A stretch of DNA of 64,000 bases from an uncultured Christensenellaceae bacterium. Lineage in GTDB: Bacteria > Bacillota > Clostridia > Christensenellales > Borkfalkiaceae. Positions 55,204-62,441 of the stretch are shown one piece after another. The stretch is from the NCBI GenBank assembly GCA_910586825.1, contig CAJUJF010000008.1, positions 20,211 through 84,210 of the forward strand. The letters run 5' to 3'. The stretch's first letter is position 1. Each line of letters opens with the position of its first letter. The translations under genes and the position numbers were made by a program. The notes beneath the pieces are model-generated. The model saw only the letters and a program-made list of their open reading frames with translations, did not search any database and was not told where the DNA came from.

Positions 55204-55223
55204 CGGGATTTGAACTATCGACC
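55204..55223 (-). other. T-arm-like remnant
   Basis: On the minus strand GGTCGATAGTTCAAATCCCG resembles the T-arm/acceptor 3' half of a tRNA, but no full tRNA can be built. It may be the trace of an integration at a tRNA gene. The rest of 55122-55257 holds no gene. Confidence 0.3.
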
Positions 55224-55257
55224 AAATAGTATTAACGCATATCATCAACTAAACGAA

Positions 55258-55284
55258 AGCCGTTACTTTGTTTAGCGGCTTTTT
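55258..55284 (+). terminator. Module terminator A
   Basis: AGCCGTTA / TAGCGGCT plus TTTT. Homologous to terminators B (55987) and C (58278). Confidence 0.75.
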
Positions 55285-55299
55285 CATTGTCCGTTTTTC

Positions 55300-55328
55300 T
55301 TGCTTTTACTCTCTAATTTTGCTATAAT
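55300..55328 (+). promoter_or_regulatory. Module promoter A
   Basis: TTGCTT (55300-55305), 17-nt spacer, TATAAT (55323-55328). Confidence 0.75.
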
Positions 55329-55335
55329 GATTATG

Positions 55336-55359
55336 CGATAAACAGTAATTTAACGGAGG
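55336..55359 (+). repeat. 24-bp unit-flanking element, copy 1 (5' side)
   Basis: CGATAAACAG-TAATTTAACGGAGG. Contains the Shine-Dalgarno of the next gene. Near copies at 55937, 56082, 58228, 61936 and 62344. Confidence 0.7.
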
Positions 55360-55365
55360 AAACCT

Positions 55366-55935
55366 ATGGGACTATTTGATTTTTTCAAAAAGAAAAAGAA
55401 GCAGCCGAAAGTGCATAAAGTTACTATTAATTATGACGATATGGAAAAAAGTGCTTTAGAAAATGACGGTGGCATAAATACTGTGCTAATCAACGACATA
55501 AAATTCGTTATAAAAGAAGATGTGCTTTTTTCGGCATTCGGCATGTTTAAAGCAAATGCATACGGTACGGTTGACAATATTCGAGTAATAGTCGACATGA
55601 ACGACAAAATGTTTCTTGATAACCACATAGATGTTAAGCCCGAATATATCGAAAAAATTGCCAGCTTTTTGCAAGACTTTACAAGTCGCTATAACATAAT
55701 CGTCGATAGAATTTCTACTGAGACGGCAAAATATCTCAATGCTCAAAATTTGCGTGCCGAGCCGTATACGCAACAGGAAGTCAAAGCGAACATTGACACA
55801 AAAAATATCTCACTATCTTTCGCCAAAGATTGTGCGTTTTGCGCTTGGTTAGACGACGAATCCGTTTTCTACGTTGAGTACGAAGACGGACATTTCAAAG
55901 TAGATTTTAACAGCGACGAAGAACGCAATACGTAA
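55366..55935 (+). CDS. Hypothetical protein
   Basis: 189 residues, no recognised family. It starts MGLFDFFKKKKK, a basic amphipathic lead often seen in small accessory cytosolic proteins. The rest is mixed alpha/beta, acidic towards the end (YVEYEDGHFKVDFNSDEERN), with no signal peptide or membrane segment. It has its own promoter and RBS and is flanked on both sides by copies of the 24-bp element, the 3' copy starting 1 nt after the stop codon. Immunity-type or phage-interference roles would fit the setting but nothing in the sequence shows them. Confidence 0.7.
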   Translation: MGLFDFFKKKKKQPKVHKVTINYDDMEKSALENDGGINTVLINDIKFVIKEDVLFSAFGMFKANAYGTVDNIRVIVDMNDKMFLDNHIDVKPEYIEKIASFLQDFTSRYNIIVDRISTETAKYLNAQNLRAEPYTQQEVKANIDTKNISLSFAKDCAFCAWLDDESVFYVEYEDGHFKVDFNSDEERNT

Positions 55936-55936
55936 A

Positions 55937-55960
55937 CGATAAATTTCAATTTAACGTAGA
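55937..55960 (+). repeat. 24-bp element, copy 2 (3' side)
   Basis: CGATAAATTT-CAATTTAACGTAGA, directly after the stop codon of the hypothetical gene. Identical to copy 4 at all but one position. Confidence 0.7.
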
Positions 55961-55986
55961 ATAACTATCAAAATAGATGAACTGAA

Positions 55987-56013
55987 AGTCGTTACTTTAT
56001 GTAACGGCTTTTT
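55987..56013 (+). terminator. Module terminator B
   Basis: AGTCGTTAC, loop TTTAT, GTAACGGCT, T-run. Confidence 0.8.
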
Positions 56014-56034
56014 CATTTTCTATGCCGATAATCC

Positions 56035-56063
56035 TTGATATTATTGATAAAAAGTGCTATAAT
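56035..56063 (+). promoter_or_regulatory. Module promoter B
   Basis: TTGATA (56035-56040), 17-nt spacer ending AAAAAGTGC, TATAAT (56058-56063). Confidence 0.8.
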
Positions 56064-56081
56064 ATATTTGCTCACATAGAG

Positions 56082-56105
56082 CAATAAACAGTAACTTAAA
56101 AGGAG
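56082..56105 (+). repeat. 24-bp element, copy 3 (5' side)
   Basis: CAATAAACAG-TAACTTAAAAGGAG, the most diverged copy, again carrying the RBS. Confidence 0.55.
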
Positions 56106-56114
56106 AATTACGAA

Positions 56115-56972
56115 ATGAAAAAGAAAAATATTTTGGCAGTAGTGTTATCTGCGGTTATTGTGATATCTATGTTATCATTGGTTGCTTGCGGCGACAAAAA
56201 TGAAATCGTATACGATGCTGGAGAGTACGGACAGATAAATGAAGGCAGTGATAATGAAGTTATACCTAATGCGGGTTATCGCTTTATCGGTTGGTGCGAG
56301 CCGGTAAAAGAAGGAAACAAGACGATATATAAGGCAAAGTATGAGTATGCCGAGTATTATTTAAGTGAAGTAAAAGATGTATATATTTGCCCGCCCAACA
56401 CTATTGAGGGCGTGCCAGACATTAGGTTTAGGGTTACAGATATACAAACGCATGAAATAATAAAAGATGAATTTGCACCTGCGGGCGCAATAAAAATAAA
56501 ATCAAATACAGATCCCAGGTGTGTTATCAATGGATTTTATGGAGATGGTCAGTTGGGTATAGATAAATATAATCAAGAATTTGACAGTATTGTTACTGTA
56601 ACCGTTTCAGAAAACCGTTATAATACAAATACCGAATTTAAACTGCACCTTGTACGCAACCGTATAGTTGCTGAAAGCATAAAAATTGAAATTGGTGGGA
56701 ATACTATAGGGATAAATACTTATGATAAAATTCAGGCAACTACAGCACCAAAAGATACGTCATTTAAAGATTGCGGTTATACTGTTTTGGAGATAATTAG
56801 AAACGGGAAGCCGATACCGCAAGAAGAAATTTCAAGCATAGTGTATTTTGATGAACACCCATATATGCATACCACGAATAAAGCACAGGTAGGCGATATT
56901 ATAAAGGTGCAGGCACATAACGTCCGCGATCCGGAAGTTAAAAGTAATATATTGTCAATAACAGTTTATTAA
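56115..56972 (+). CDS. Lipoprotein with a short InlB/Flg_new-like repeat
   Basis: 285-residue lipoprotein: signal peptide with lipobox LVAC (Cys near 25). Residues about 33-75 (YGQINEGSDNEVIPNAGYRFIGWCEP...TIYKAKYEY) follow the pattern of the InlB B-repeat/Flg_new module (GYxFxGW...YxAxY). The rest consists of predicted beta strands, probably two Ig-like units. Surface adhesion or envelope role is likely; no partner is evident. RBS AAAGGAG. Second gene of the AT-rich region, 14 nt before the broken surface-protein gene. Confidence 0.7.
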   Translation: MKKKNILAVVLSAVIVISMLSLVACGDKNEIVYDAGEYGQINEGSDNEVIPNAGYRFIGWCEPVKEGNKTIYKAKYEYAEYYLSEVKDVYICPPNTIEGVPDIRFRVTDIQTHEIIKDEFAPAGAIKIKSNTDPRCVINGFYGDGQLGIDKYNQEFDSIVTVTVSENRYNTNTEFKLHLVRNRIVAESIKIEIGGNTIGINTYDKIQATTAPKDTSFKDCGYTVLEIIRNGKPIPQEEISSIVYFDEHPYMHTTNKAQVGDIIKVQAHNVRDPEVKSNILSITVY

Positions 56973-56986
56973 GTGTAACATTACCA

Positions 56987-57641
56987 ATGAATCAGTTATC
57001 AGTAAGAAACTTAATTATAAGAAGCATTGCCGCTGTAGGTTTTATAGCGGTAATGCTTCTTGCTATTTTTCTTGCATTTTTTAGTGATAATAAAATTGCT
57101 TATGCCGACACTTCAGAATACGGCGGAGGCAGCGGCACAGCAGATTCGCCTTATTTAATTTCAACTGATGAACACTTACATAGATTATCTGCTAATGTGC
57201 AAGGCGGTGGCGTAAATGGATATGAAGGCGTGTATTTCAGTTTGGAGAAAGATATTGATTTAACCAATATATCACAAGGCGGACTTGCTGGTTGGATGCC
57301 AATTGGAACGTCGTTATATCCTTTCGCTGGGACCTTTTTGGGGAACAATAAAAAAATATCTGGAATTATAATCAATCGTATATCTGATAATATTCAATGA
57401 TATTGGCGCGAGTATTCATTTGCAGCCATTTGCGTTGACAAAAATTGCGATTGCTTTATCTATAAGAAATAGCGCGGAGTTAGATGAGGATAGCTTTAAT
57501 ACGGATACTGATGGACTTGAACTTAATCGTCAAACGATAACAGGTGAATATGATGATTTGTTTAAGGCTCTCATCGTAAATAAAAACGGGAGTGATTTAT
57601 CAGAAGAAGAATATTTTCCGAAATTTAGCTTACAATTATAA
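56987..57641 (+). pseudogene. Remnant of a large GLUG/InlB-type surface protein
   Basis: The first part (56987-57400) has a signal-anchor (IIRSIAAVGFIAVMLLAIFLAFF) and a typical surface-protein start (YGGGSGTADSPYLISTDEHLHRLS...FSLEKDIDLTNIS...WMPIGTS.YPFAGTFLGNNKKISGIIINR) but stops after 137 codons. A second open piece in another frame (about 57390-57641, IALSIRNSAELDEDSFNTDTDGLELN..., ending FSLQL) looks like the C-terminus of the same protein. An internal deletion with a frame change near 57393 explains both. The second piece matches no family I know. Confidence 0.65.
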
Positions 57642-57688
57642 TCAGAGTATTTAAGGACAACATTGTTTTCATACACATATAATGGAGT

Positions 57689-58165
57689 ATGGAAATTTTG
57701 ATTAAAATTAAAAAGAAACTGCTTGTTAAAATAATCGTTGTAATCAGCGTTATTTTATTTATAGTAGCCTTTGGCGTTTTGAGCCCGACGTTCGGAAACA
57801 AAATCACAAGAGTTTCCTACACTACGCAAAATAATTCATCTATCGGGCGGATTAATCTTAATTTTGAAATTCATACTCATAAGGGTTTTGTGTTCAAAGA
57901 GGGTAACGTTACGGTCAAATATACAACGGAACAAGGAACATTTGAAGATATAATTGATGTTGAATATTATAAAGTACAAAAATTTTATTATGGCAACTAT
58001 TCCGATTTTAGGGTAGAGATTAAAGTCAATTCGTACCGCGTTACAGGATATGCAAAGTATGTTGTGCCTGCGGTAATAATGTATTTAATAGCTGGCGCAG
58101 GGATAACGTATTGCATATATTATTGGACACATAACCGAAATATAAAAATTGACGGTGAGCAGTAA
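57689..58165 (+). CDS. Hypothetical two-TM membrane protein
   Basis: 158 residues with transmembrane segments at about 13-32 (VKIIVVISVILFIVAFGVL) and 124-146 (YVVPAVIMYLIAGAGITYCIYYW) and an extracytoplasmic beta-rich domain between them (INLNFEIHTHKGFVFKEGNVTVKY). No family recognised. TATAAT ends 5 nt before ATG; GGAG is only 1 nt from ATG, so the start may be leaderless. A weak hairpin with TTTTTT follows at about 58152-58178. Confidence 0.65.
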   Translation: MEILIKIKKKLLVKIIVVISVILFIVAFGVLSPTFGNKITRVSYTTQNNSSIGRINLNFEIHTHKGFVFKEGNVTVKYTTEQGTFEDIIDVEYYKVQKFYYGNYSDFRVEIKVNSYRVTGYAKYVVPAVIMYLIAGAGITYCIYYWTHNRNIKIDGEQ

Positions 58166-58227
58166 GCCCGCCGTTTTTTATGTTGAAATTCAAAGTTACT
58201 TTTTTTGGTTCTGATATAAAGTAACTA

Positions 58228-58251
58228 CGATAAATTTCAATTTAGCGTAGA
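58228..58251 (+). repeat. 24-bp element, copy 4, possibly an emptied unit
   Basis: CGATAAATTT-CAATTTAGCGTAGA. The bases just upstream (GATATAAAGTAACTA) match those preceding copy 5 (GATATAATGTAACTA), where they form a promoter -10. Here no gene follows, only terminator C. Confidence 0.65.
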
Positions 58252-58277
58252 AGAAACAAATAATTAGATAAATGAGA

Positions 58278-58304
58278 AGCTGTTACTTTATGTAGCGGCT
58301 TTTT
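58278..58304 (+). terminator. Module terminator C
   Basis: AGCTGTTAC, loop TTTAT, GTAGCGGCT, TTTT. Same architecture as A and B. Confidence 0.8.
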
Positions 58305-58325
58305 ATTTTCTTTCTTCAATAATTC

Positions 58326-58354
58326 TTGATATTTTTTATGTGGAGTGCTATAAT
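58326..58354 (+). promoter_or_regulatory. Module promoter C
   Basis: TTGATA (58326-58331), 17-nt spacer ending GGAGTGC, TATAAT (58349-58354). Drives the structured leader and SLOG gene. Confidence 0.8.
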
Positions 58355-58360
58355 AGTTAT

Positions 58361-58568
58361 GCGACATCATATAAAATAGCCTTTGGACTCGATCTCACCA
58401 AAGGTATATTTTGTTATGCTTTGTTCAAATCTTAAAATAGGTAGCAATACACTATCGCAGGATTTGAACAGAGAGGTTTACCTTGAGGTCGAGTTTTATG
58501 TGGTGTCGCAACTACGCGAGATGTGTATGCTATGGTGTCGCTCTCGCAAGGGAGCGGCATCTTTTTTT
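58361..58568 (+). ncRNA. Structured leader RNA ending in a terminator, class unknown
   Basis: About 208 nt from the predicted start to the SLOG start codon. Closing stem ACTCGATCTCA (58387-58397) with TGAGGTCGAGT (58484-58494), extended by AGGTA/TACCT; inner stem TTGTTCAAATC (58421-58431) with GATTTGAACAG (58461-58471). A terminator GGTGTCGCTCTC/GGGAGCGGCATC with T7 ends at 58568, touching the ATG. A second GGTGTCGC copy at 58502 could compete for the terminator's 3' arm. No matching riboswitch class is known to me. Confidence 0.55.
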
Positions 58569-59036
58569 ATGTCAACAGTTGAAAAGACTTGTTCGTGTTT
58601 CGGGCATTCCGACGTCGATATAACGTATGAACTGACAGCAAGAACGAGAATAGAAATCGACAGGGCAGTAGCGGACGACGTGAGAATTTTTCTGTTCGGC
58701 GGAAGAAGTGATTTTGACGATTTGTGCTATGACCTTGTAACCGAAAAGAAAAACGCCAATCCACAACTCAATATAAAGAGAGTGTTTTGTTTTGCGCTCG
58801 ACAAACAGTTGCGAAAGCCGCCGAGTTGGTTTGTTCGAAAAGAGTATGAAGCGTTGGAGTGTCCGACAAAGGATTTTGATTATTGGTACACGGCAATTTA
58901 TTATCGTAACCTTGCAATGATAGACCAAAGCGATTTGATTTTATTTTGGGTAGAGGAGAGAGAAAACAGCGGCGCATACAAGACATATCGGTATGCAATT
59001 AAAAAGCACAAACGCATCGTAAATTTGTTTACATAA
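58569..59036 (+). CDS. SLOG-family (DUF1273/YspA-like) nucleotide-binding protein
   Basis: 155-residue Rossmann-like protein of the SLOG superfamily: CSCFGHSDVD at the N-terminus (CxFxGH-type start), VRIFLFGGRSDFDDLCYDLV (the GG..DF signature, about 37-56), and the C-terminal IDQSDLILFWVEE...SGAYKTYRYAIKKHKRIVNLF. SLOG proteins bind nucleotides or ligands, and some sense signals in defence systems. The ATG directly follows the T-run of the terminator; the only SD-like sequence (AAGGGAG, 58548-58554) lies inside that terminator stem. Confidence 0.78.
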   Translation: MSTVEKTCSCFGHSDVDITYELTARTRIEIDRAVADDVRIFLFGGRSDFDDLCYDLVTEKKNANPQLNIKRVFCFALDKQLRKPPSWFVRKEYEALECPTKDFDYWYTAIYYRNLAMIDQSDLILFWVEERENSGAYKTYRYAIKKHKRIVNLFT

Positions 59037-59191
59037 TTTTGGTATCAAGGCGCACTGTGATAAGAACCTTATTGTTTTCCGTGAGCAACGCATACAATGG
59101 TCGAAGAGTCTCCGATTAAATTCCGAGTTAACAATAGTAAGCCGTATGAGTTTCAGCCACGTCTTAAATTGTTGTGGTGCAGACCTGATAT
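59037..59191. other. No intact gene
   Basis: About 150 bp between the SLOG gene and the next terminator. A 45-codon open stretch without start codon is present on the plus strand, not recognisable. Confidence 0.5.
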
Positions 59192-59222
59192 AGTACCGCA
59201 ACGGGATTTCCGTTGCGGTACT
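59192..59222. terminator. Convergent terminator before the XRE-SdpI gene
   Basis: 13-bp stem AGTACCGCAACGG/CCGTTGCGGTACT, loop GATTT. Confidence 0.75.
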
Positions 59223-59885
59223 TTAATTAGAAAACTTTTTTAATTTTCTTTCCACAAATATAATCGGGATAAGTAAACTTAATGCGTGGATGCACATTAC
59301 AGAACACAAAATTATTAAGCACGCAGTAAACTCAACGAACAGCGTTATGATTGACAGTATTATATTCAGACACAAAAGTACAGAAGCTACTCTTGCATAT
59401 AGAATACTGAAATACGTTTGCGAATAATCCCACATTAGCTGATTCGACATTGATCTTTTAGTACGATAACCTAAAAACTTATTTGCCTTTTTAGGCGGAC
59501 TATATTGAAATGTCAAATATACGAGCAAGCACATAAACGGAATAATATGAATTGCTATGCCGCTACTCATATAAAGTATGACCGACAAACTTCTAATCGT
59601 TGCAATGTAGATACAGACTATGCTTAATGCCATAGAAAGGAATAACAAACTTACCGTTAAGATGACTTGCCGCATATACCTTTTTCTTACGCCGCTCGAT
59701 AGCAAATCGTCCAAACTTGTATTGAAAAGTTTGCACATTGATACTAATGTGTTTATTGACGGATAGCCCCTACCTTGCTCGTAGTTGGATACCGCTTGTC
59801 GAGATATATACAATTTATCGGCTAACTCATTTTGCGTTAAATTTGCTTGTGTTCGTAGCATTTTAAGTTTTTCGGAAAATTCCAT
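59223..59885 (-). CDS. XRE HTH regulator fused to an SdpI-like membrane domain
   Basis: 220-residue protein. HTH at about residues 5-60 (LRTQANLTQNELADKLYISRQAVSNYEQGRGYPSINTLVSMCKLF). Then hydrophobic segments at about 74-95, 100-126, 155-177 and 182-206, with the SdpI family box FLGYRTKRSMSN...W between the second and third. SdpI is the immunity/sensor protein for the SdpC toxin in Bacillus and sequesters a repressor; here the regulator and the membrane part are one chain. Start at 59885 with AGGTTGG upstream; an ATG seven codons earlier is possible. Confidence 0.75.
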   Translation of the reverse strand: MEFSEKLKMLRTQANLTQNELADKLYISRQAVSNYEQGRGYPSINTLVSMCKLFNTSLDDLLSSGVRKRYMRQVILTVSLLFLSMALSIVCIYIATIRSLSVILYMSSGIAIHIIPFMCLLVYLTFQYSPPKKANKFLGYRTKRSMSNQLMWDYSQTYFSILYARVASVLLCLNIILSIITLFVEFTACLIILCSVMCIHALSLLIPIIFVERKLKKFSN

Positions 59886-60016
59886 ATTAAAGTTCCAACC
59901 TGTCAATCTTAATACAACTTGATTATACCACTTTTAACGGGATAAGTAAAGATGTTACGGAAATTATCAAGGACACAATCACTTGCGCACGAGCAACCGT
60001 ATATTTTTTGTATATG

Positions 60017-60052
60017 TAGTAGTTGAGTTTACTATTAAAAAGTGCTATACTT
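60017..60052 (+). promoter_or_regulatory. Promoter of the DUF3592-like gene
   Basis: TTGAGT, 17-nt spacer ending AAAAAGTGC, TATACT (about 60024-60052). The spacer end is shared with module promoter B. Confidence 0.6.
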
Positions 60053-60063
60053 ACAATAAGCTA

Positions 60064-60108
60064 AAAAATGCTTACGGCATTTTGGAAGAAATGTTGGCGG
60101 CGAAATAG
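60064..60108 (+). pseudogene. 3' end of a lost paralogue
   Basis: Fourteen codons plus stop (KNAYGILEEMLAAK) nearly match the last codons of the intact downstream gene (KNTYGILEELSTTK, 60847-60891). The upstream copy has been deleted except for this tail. Confidence 0.75.
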
Positions 60109-60120
60109 CAAGGAGAAGCT

Positions 60121-60891
60121 ATGGATAAAAAAGATATAGGCATAAAAAAGAATAGAGTTCTGATATCTGCGCTGTTGATATTAGTTGCTCTTGCTTTCAT
60201 TATTACATTCATTTTTATGTGGTGGGAATATGCAAGTCAAGATAAGTACAAATATTATAGCGAAAATGCCATAGAAGTTGAAGCAACAATAACTCAGTAT
60301 GGTATACATTATCATGGACAAGATAGACGAGATTGGGATGTATGGACATATTACGAATATGAAAGTAATTGGGGTACTGTTTATACTATGCATCATGGAA
60401 CTTATTCAACAGAGCAAGAAGCAAAAAAACATATTGGAGAAAAAGTAAAAATCTATATTGATCCAAATAGTGATTGGTCTTCTGATGTTTTTCCTGTTGT
60501 TAATTATGAAAGAGCATTAAGAAATGCGATAATATGGTGTTTCCCCGTTCCCATTGTATTGTATTTACTTATATACCGTTGTATCTACCGTAACGTACTG
60601 AACAAAAAAATCAAGAAGAAAGTTTACGGCAGCTCATATAACAACGACAGAATTATTCACACGCCGCTACCGAATACCGTTACGCAAGGCGAAGTAACAA
60701 AAGTTGTTAAGTGGTTGGTCTGTTACGTTAAGGTTAAGTATCAAGACGAGAACGGCGCGACGAGAGAGAAATGGGCGCAGTCTTGGTTTACGCACAAGGA
60801 AGCGAAATTCTTACAGCAAAAGAGAACGATAAATATAGTACCCTACAAAAACACCTACGGCATTTTGGAAGAACTGTCCACAACAAAATAA
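60121..60891 (+). CDS. DUF3592-like membrane protein
   Basis: 256 residues, transmembrane segments at about 11-33 and 138-158, with an extracytoplasmic domain between them (AIEVEATITQYGIHYHG...WTYYEYESNWGTVYT...GEKVKIYIDPNSDW), whose pattern (a beta sandwich converting into VxIYIDPxN) is that of DUF3592. The C-terminal cytoplasmic part repeats a similar short beta pattern (WLVCYVKVKYQDENGATREKW...INIVPYKNTYGIL). Function unknown. RBS AAGGAG; the WYL gene follows 23 bp later. Confidence 0.65.
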   Translation: MDKKDIGIKKNRVLISALLILVALAFIITFIFMWWEYASQDKYKYYSENAIEVEATITQYGIHYHGQDRRDWDVWTYYEYESNWGTVYTMHHGTYSTEQEAKKHIGEKVKIYIDPNSDWSSDVFPVVNYERALRNAIIWCFPVPIVLYLLIYRCIYRNVLNKKIKKKVYGSSYNNDRIIHTPLPNTVTQGEVTKVVKWLVCYVKVKYQDENGATREKWAQSWFTHKEAKFLQQKRTINIVPYKNTYGILEELSTTK

Positions 60892-60914
60892 CACGGAGTA
60901 ACCGCATAGAAATT

Positions 60915-61895
60915 ATGGCACACGCTACCGAACAGAAAATCAAATTGCTTGTCTTATACGACTTGCTCTGCCGGCTAACCGACGAAAATCACGCCCTTAA
61001 CACGGACGAGATTATTGCGTTACTTGCCGAAAAAAAGATAGCGGTGTCGCGTAAAATTCTATTACAGGATATAGCCCTATTAAATCAATACGGTTATGAG
61101 GTGCTTACATACAAGAAAAAATATCACTATTACTACGTTGTAAATCGTCATTTTGACAGCGCCGAAATAGCTCTGCTTTCCGATGCCGTGCAAGCGTCGA
61201 AATTAAGCGCAAGCCATAAGCAAACGCTTACGAATAAACTAATGACTACAATGGGCAATTTTCAGGCAACGGATTTAACTGCTGCCGCTCACTTTGGTAC
61301 TATGCCGCAACGTAATAACAGATATATCATTTATACGATAGATACGTTAAAACAAGCCATAGTGAACAATAAGCAAGTTTCGTTCAAGTATTACTCTTTG
61401 GATTATCAAAAGAACCGTCTATTCCGCAACGATGGAAAAAAATATATTGTGAATCCGCTCGTAGTCGTTTGGAATAAAGATAATTACTATCTTATCTGCT
61501 ACGACGACAAACACAAAGGTACGGCGAACTACCGCATAGACAGAATGACGGACGCTCAGGAAGAACCGACGAATCGTACATATCGCAAAGAGCTTGCGGC
61601 GTTCGATATTGAAAAATATCGGCAAAAGGTGTTTTCTATGTTCGGCGGCGATGAACAGGAAATCGAATTGCAATTCAACGCTACTATGCTTGACGACATT
61701 TTCGATAAGTTCGGCGAAGAAATCCATATCGTAAAAGTGGATGACGATACGTTCCGAGTGAAAGCCCCTATACAAATTAGCAAAACATTCTTTGCGTGGG
61801 TTGTCGGCACACAGGGCAAAATGCGAATACTGTCCCCACAATCAGTTTGCGAACAGTTCCATGCGTTCGTAAAGAAAATCAAAGAAGCATATTGA
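60915..61895 (+). CDS. WYL-domain transcriptional regulator
   Basis: 326-residue regulator: N-terminal winged HTH (LVLYDLLCRLTDENHALNTDEIIALLAEK..VSRKILLQDIALLNQYGYEV, about 8-70), WYL domain (about 130-225: QVSFKYYSLD, KYIVNPLVVVWNKDNYYLICYDDKHKGTANYRIDRM, which carries the conserved Y-L-I-x-Y and R-I-D-R-M) and the WCX C-terminal domain. WYL regulators bind nucleic-acid ligands and often control phage defence islands. Start at 60915 is preceded by GGAG 13 nt upstream. Confidence 0.85.
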   Translation: MAHATEQKIKLLVLYDLLCRLTDENHALNTDEIIALLAEKKIAVSRKILLQDIALLNQYGYEVLTYKKKYHYYYVVNRHFDSAEIALLSDAVQASKLSASHKQTLTNKLMTTMGNFQATDLTAAAHFGTMPQRNNRYIIYTIDTLKQAIVNNKQVSFKYYSLDYQKNRLFRNDGKKYIVNPLVVVWNKDNYYLICYDDKHKGTANYRIDRMTDAQEEPTNRTYRKELAAFDIEKYRQKVFSMFGGDEQEIELQFNATMLDDIFDKFGEEIHIVKVDDDTFRVKAPIQISKTFFAWVVGTQGKMRILSPQSVCEQFHAFVKKIKEAY

Positions 61896-61899
61896 AATC

Positions 61900-61928
61900 T
61901 TGATTTAATCGAAGATTTTTGATATAAT
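61900..61928 (+). promoter_or_regulatory. Module promoter D
   Basis: TTGATT (61900-61905), 17-nt spacer, TATAAT (61923-61928). Confidence 0.75.
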
Positions 61929-61935
61929 GTAACTA

Positions 61936-61959
61936 CGATAAACGGTAATTTAGCGGAGA
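61936..61959 (+). repeat. 24-bp element, copy 5 (5' side)
   Basis: CGATAAACGG-TAATTTAGCGGAGA, one of the two best-matching copies (with 55336), holding the RBS GGAG. Confidence 0.7.
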
Positions 61960-61965
61960 TGTATT

Positions 61966-62334
61966 TTGAAAAAGAAAAAACCATCCCACAAAGGCTTAGT
62001 CCTTAAAATGTTCATTGTTATTGTACTTGCAGTCTTAATCGGTTTATGTATTGCTTTTTGTATATTTGAAGCGGTAGACAGGCAATGGATTGAATCGGCA
62101 ATTTGTTTGGCGGTTGCAATAGGGTTGTTTATTATCGCTTGTCCGCTTTATTATCTTGGCGATATGTATGAATGCCCGAAATGCGGGCATAAATTCAAAG
62201 TAAATCCCTATAAAGTTTTTTTTACTAATGGTATCTTGGGAATCTTCGATTTGGCAGGCGACGCACCTAAATATGCGAAGTTGAAATGTCCGCATTGTCA
62301 AACGAAAGATTGGTGCAAAATAGAGCGGAAATAA
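61966..62334 (+). CDS. Two-TM protein with C-terminal zinc ribbon
   Basis: 122 residues from TTG. Hydrophobic segments at about 11-33 and 44-64, then a zinc ribbon with CPKC (70-73) and CPHC (108-111). No family assigned. Start chosen because GGAG lies 8 nt upstream and the in-frame N-terminus is a normal basic lead (MKKKKPSHK). Flanked by copies 5 and 6 of the 24-bp element. Confidence 0.7.
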   Translation: MKKKKPSHKGLVLKMFIVIVLAVLIGLCIAFCIFEAVDRQWIESAICLAVAIGLFIIACPLYYLGDMYECPKCGHKFKVNPYKVFFTNGILGIFDLAGDAPKYAKLKCPHCQTKDWCKIERK

Positions 62335-62343
62335 ATGTCTGTC

Positions 62344-62367
62344 AGATAAACTTCAATTTAGCGGGAC
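62344..62367 (+). repeat. 24-bp element, copy 6 (3' side)
   Basis: AGATAAACTT-CAATTTAGCGGGAC, 9 nt after the stop of the zinc-ribbon gene. Confidence 0.6.
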
Positions 62368-62441
62368 AAATTGCTCGTTCAAATCGTTATAATAGTGAGT
62401 AAAATAAACGCTCAATCCGTTTATTATGTAGGAGGTGCATT

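Noticed and set aside
58361..58568. Retron msr/msd or TnpB guide RNA
   Set aside because: No reverse transcriptase or TnpB is nearby; the promoter and terminator point to a leader or small RNA.
58383..58568. 62-codon N-terminal extension of the SLOG protein
   Set aside because: The frame is open but the segment is composed of long RNA stems and a terminator, and SLOG homology begins after the ATG at 58569.
55336..62367. Integron attC sites
   Set aside because: The 24-bp elements are not imperfect palindromes with RYYYAAC-type ends and no integron integrase is present.
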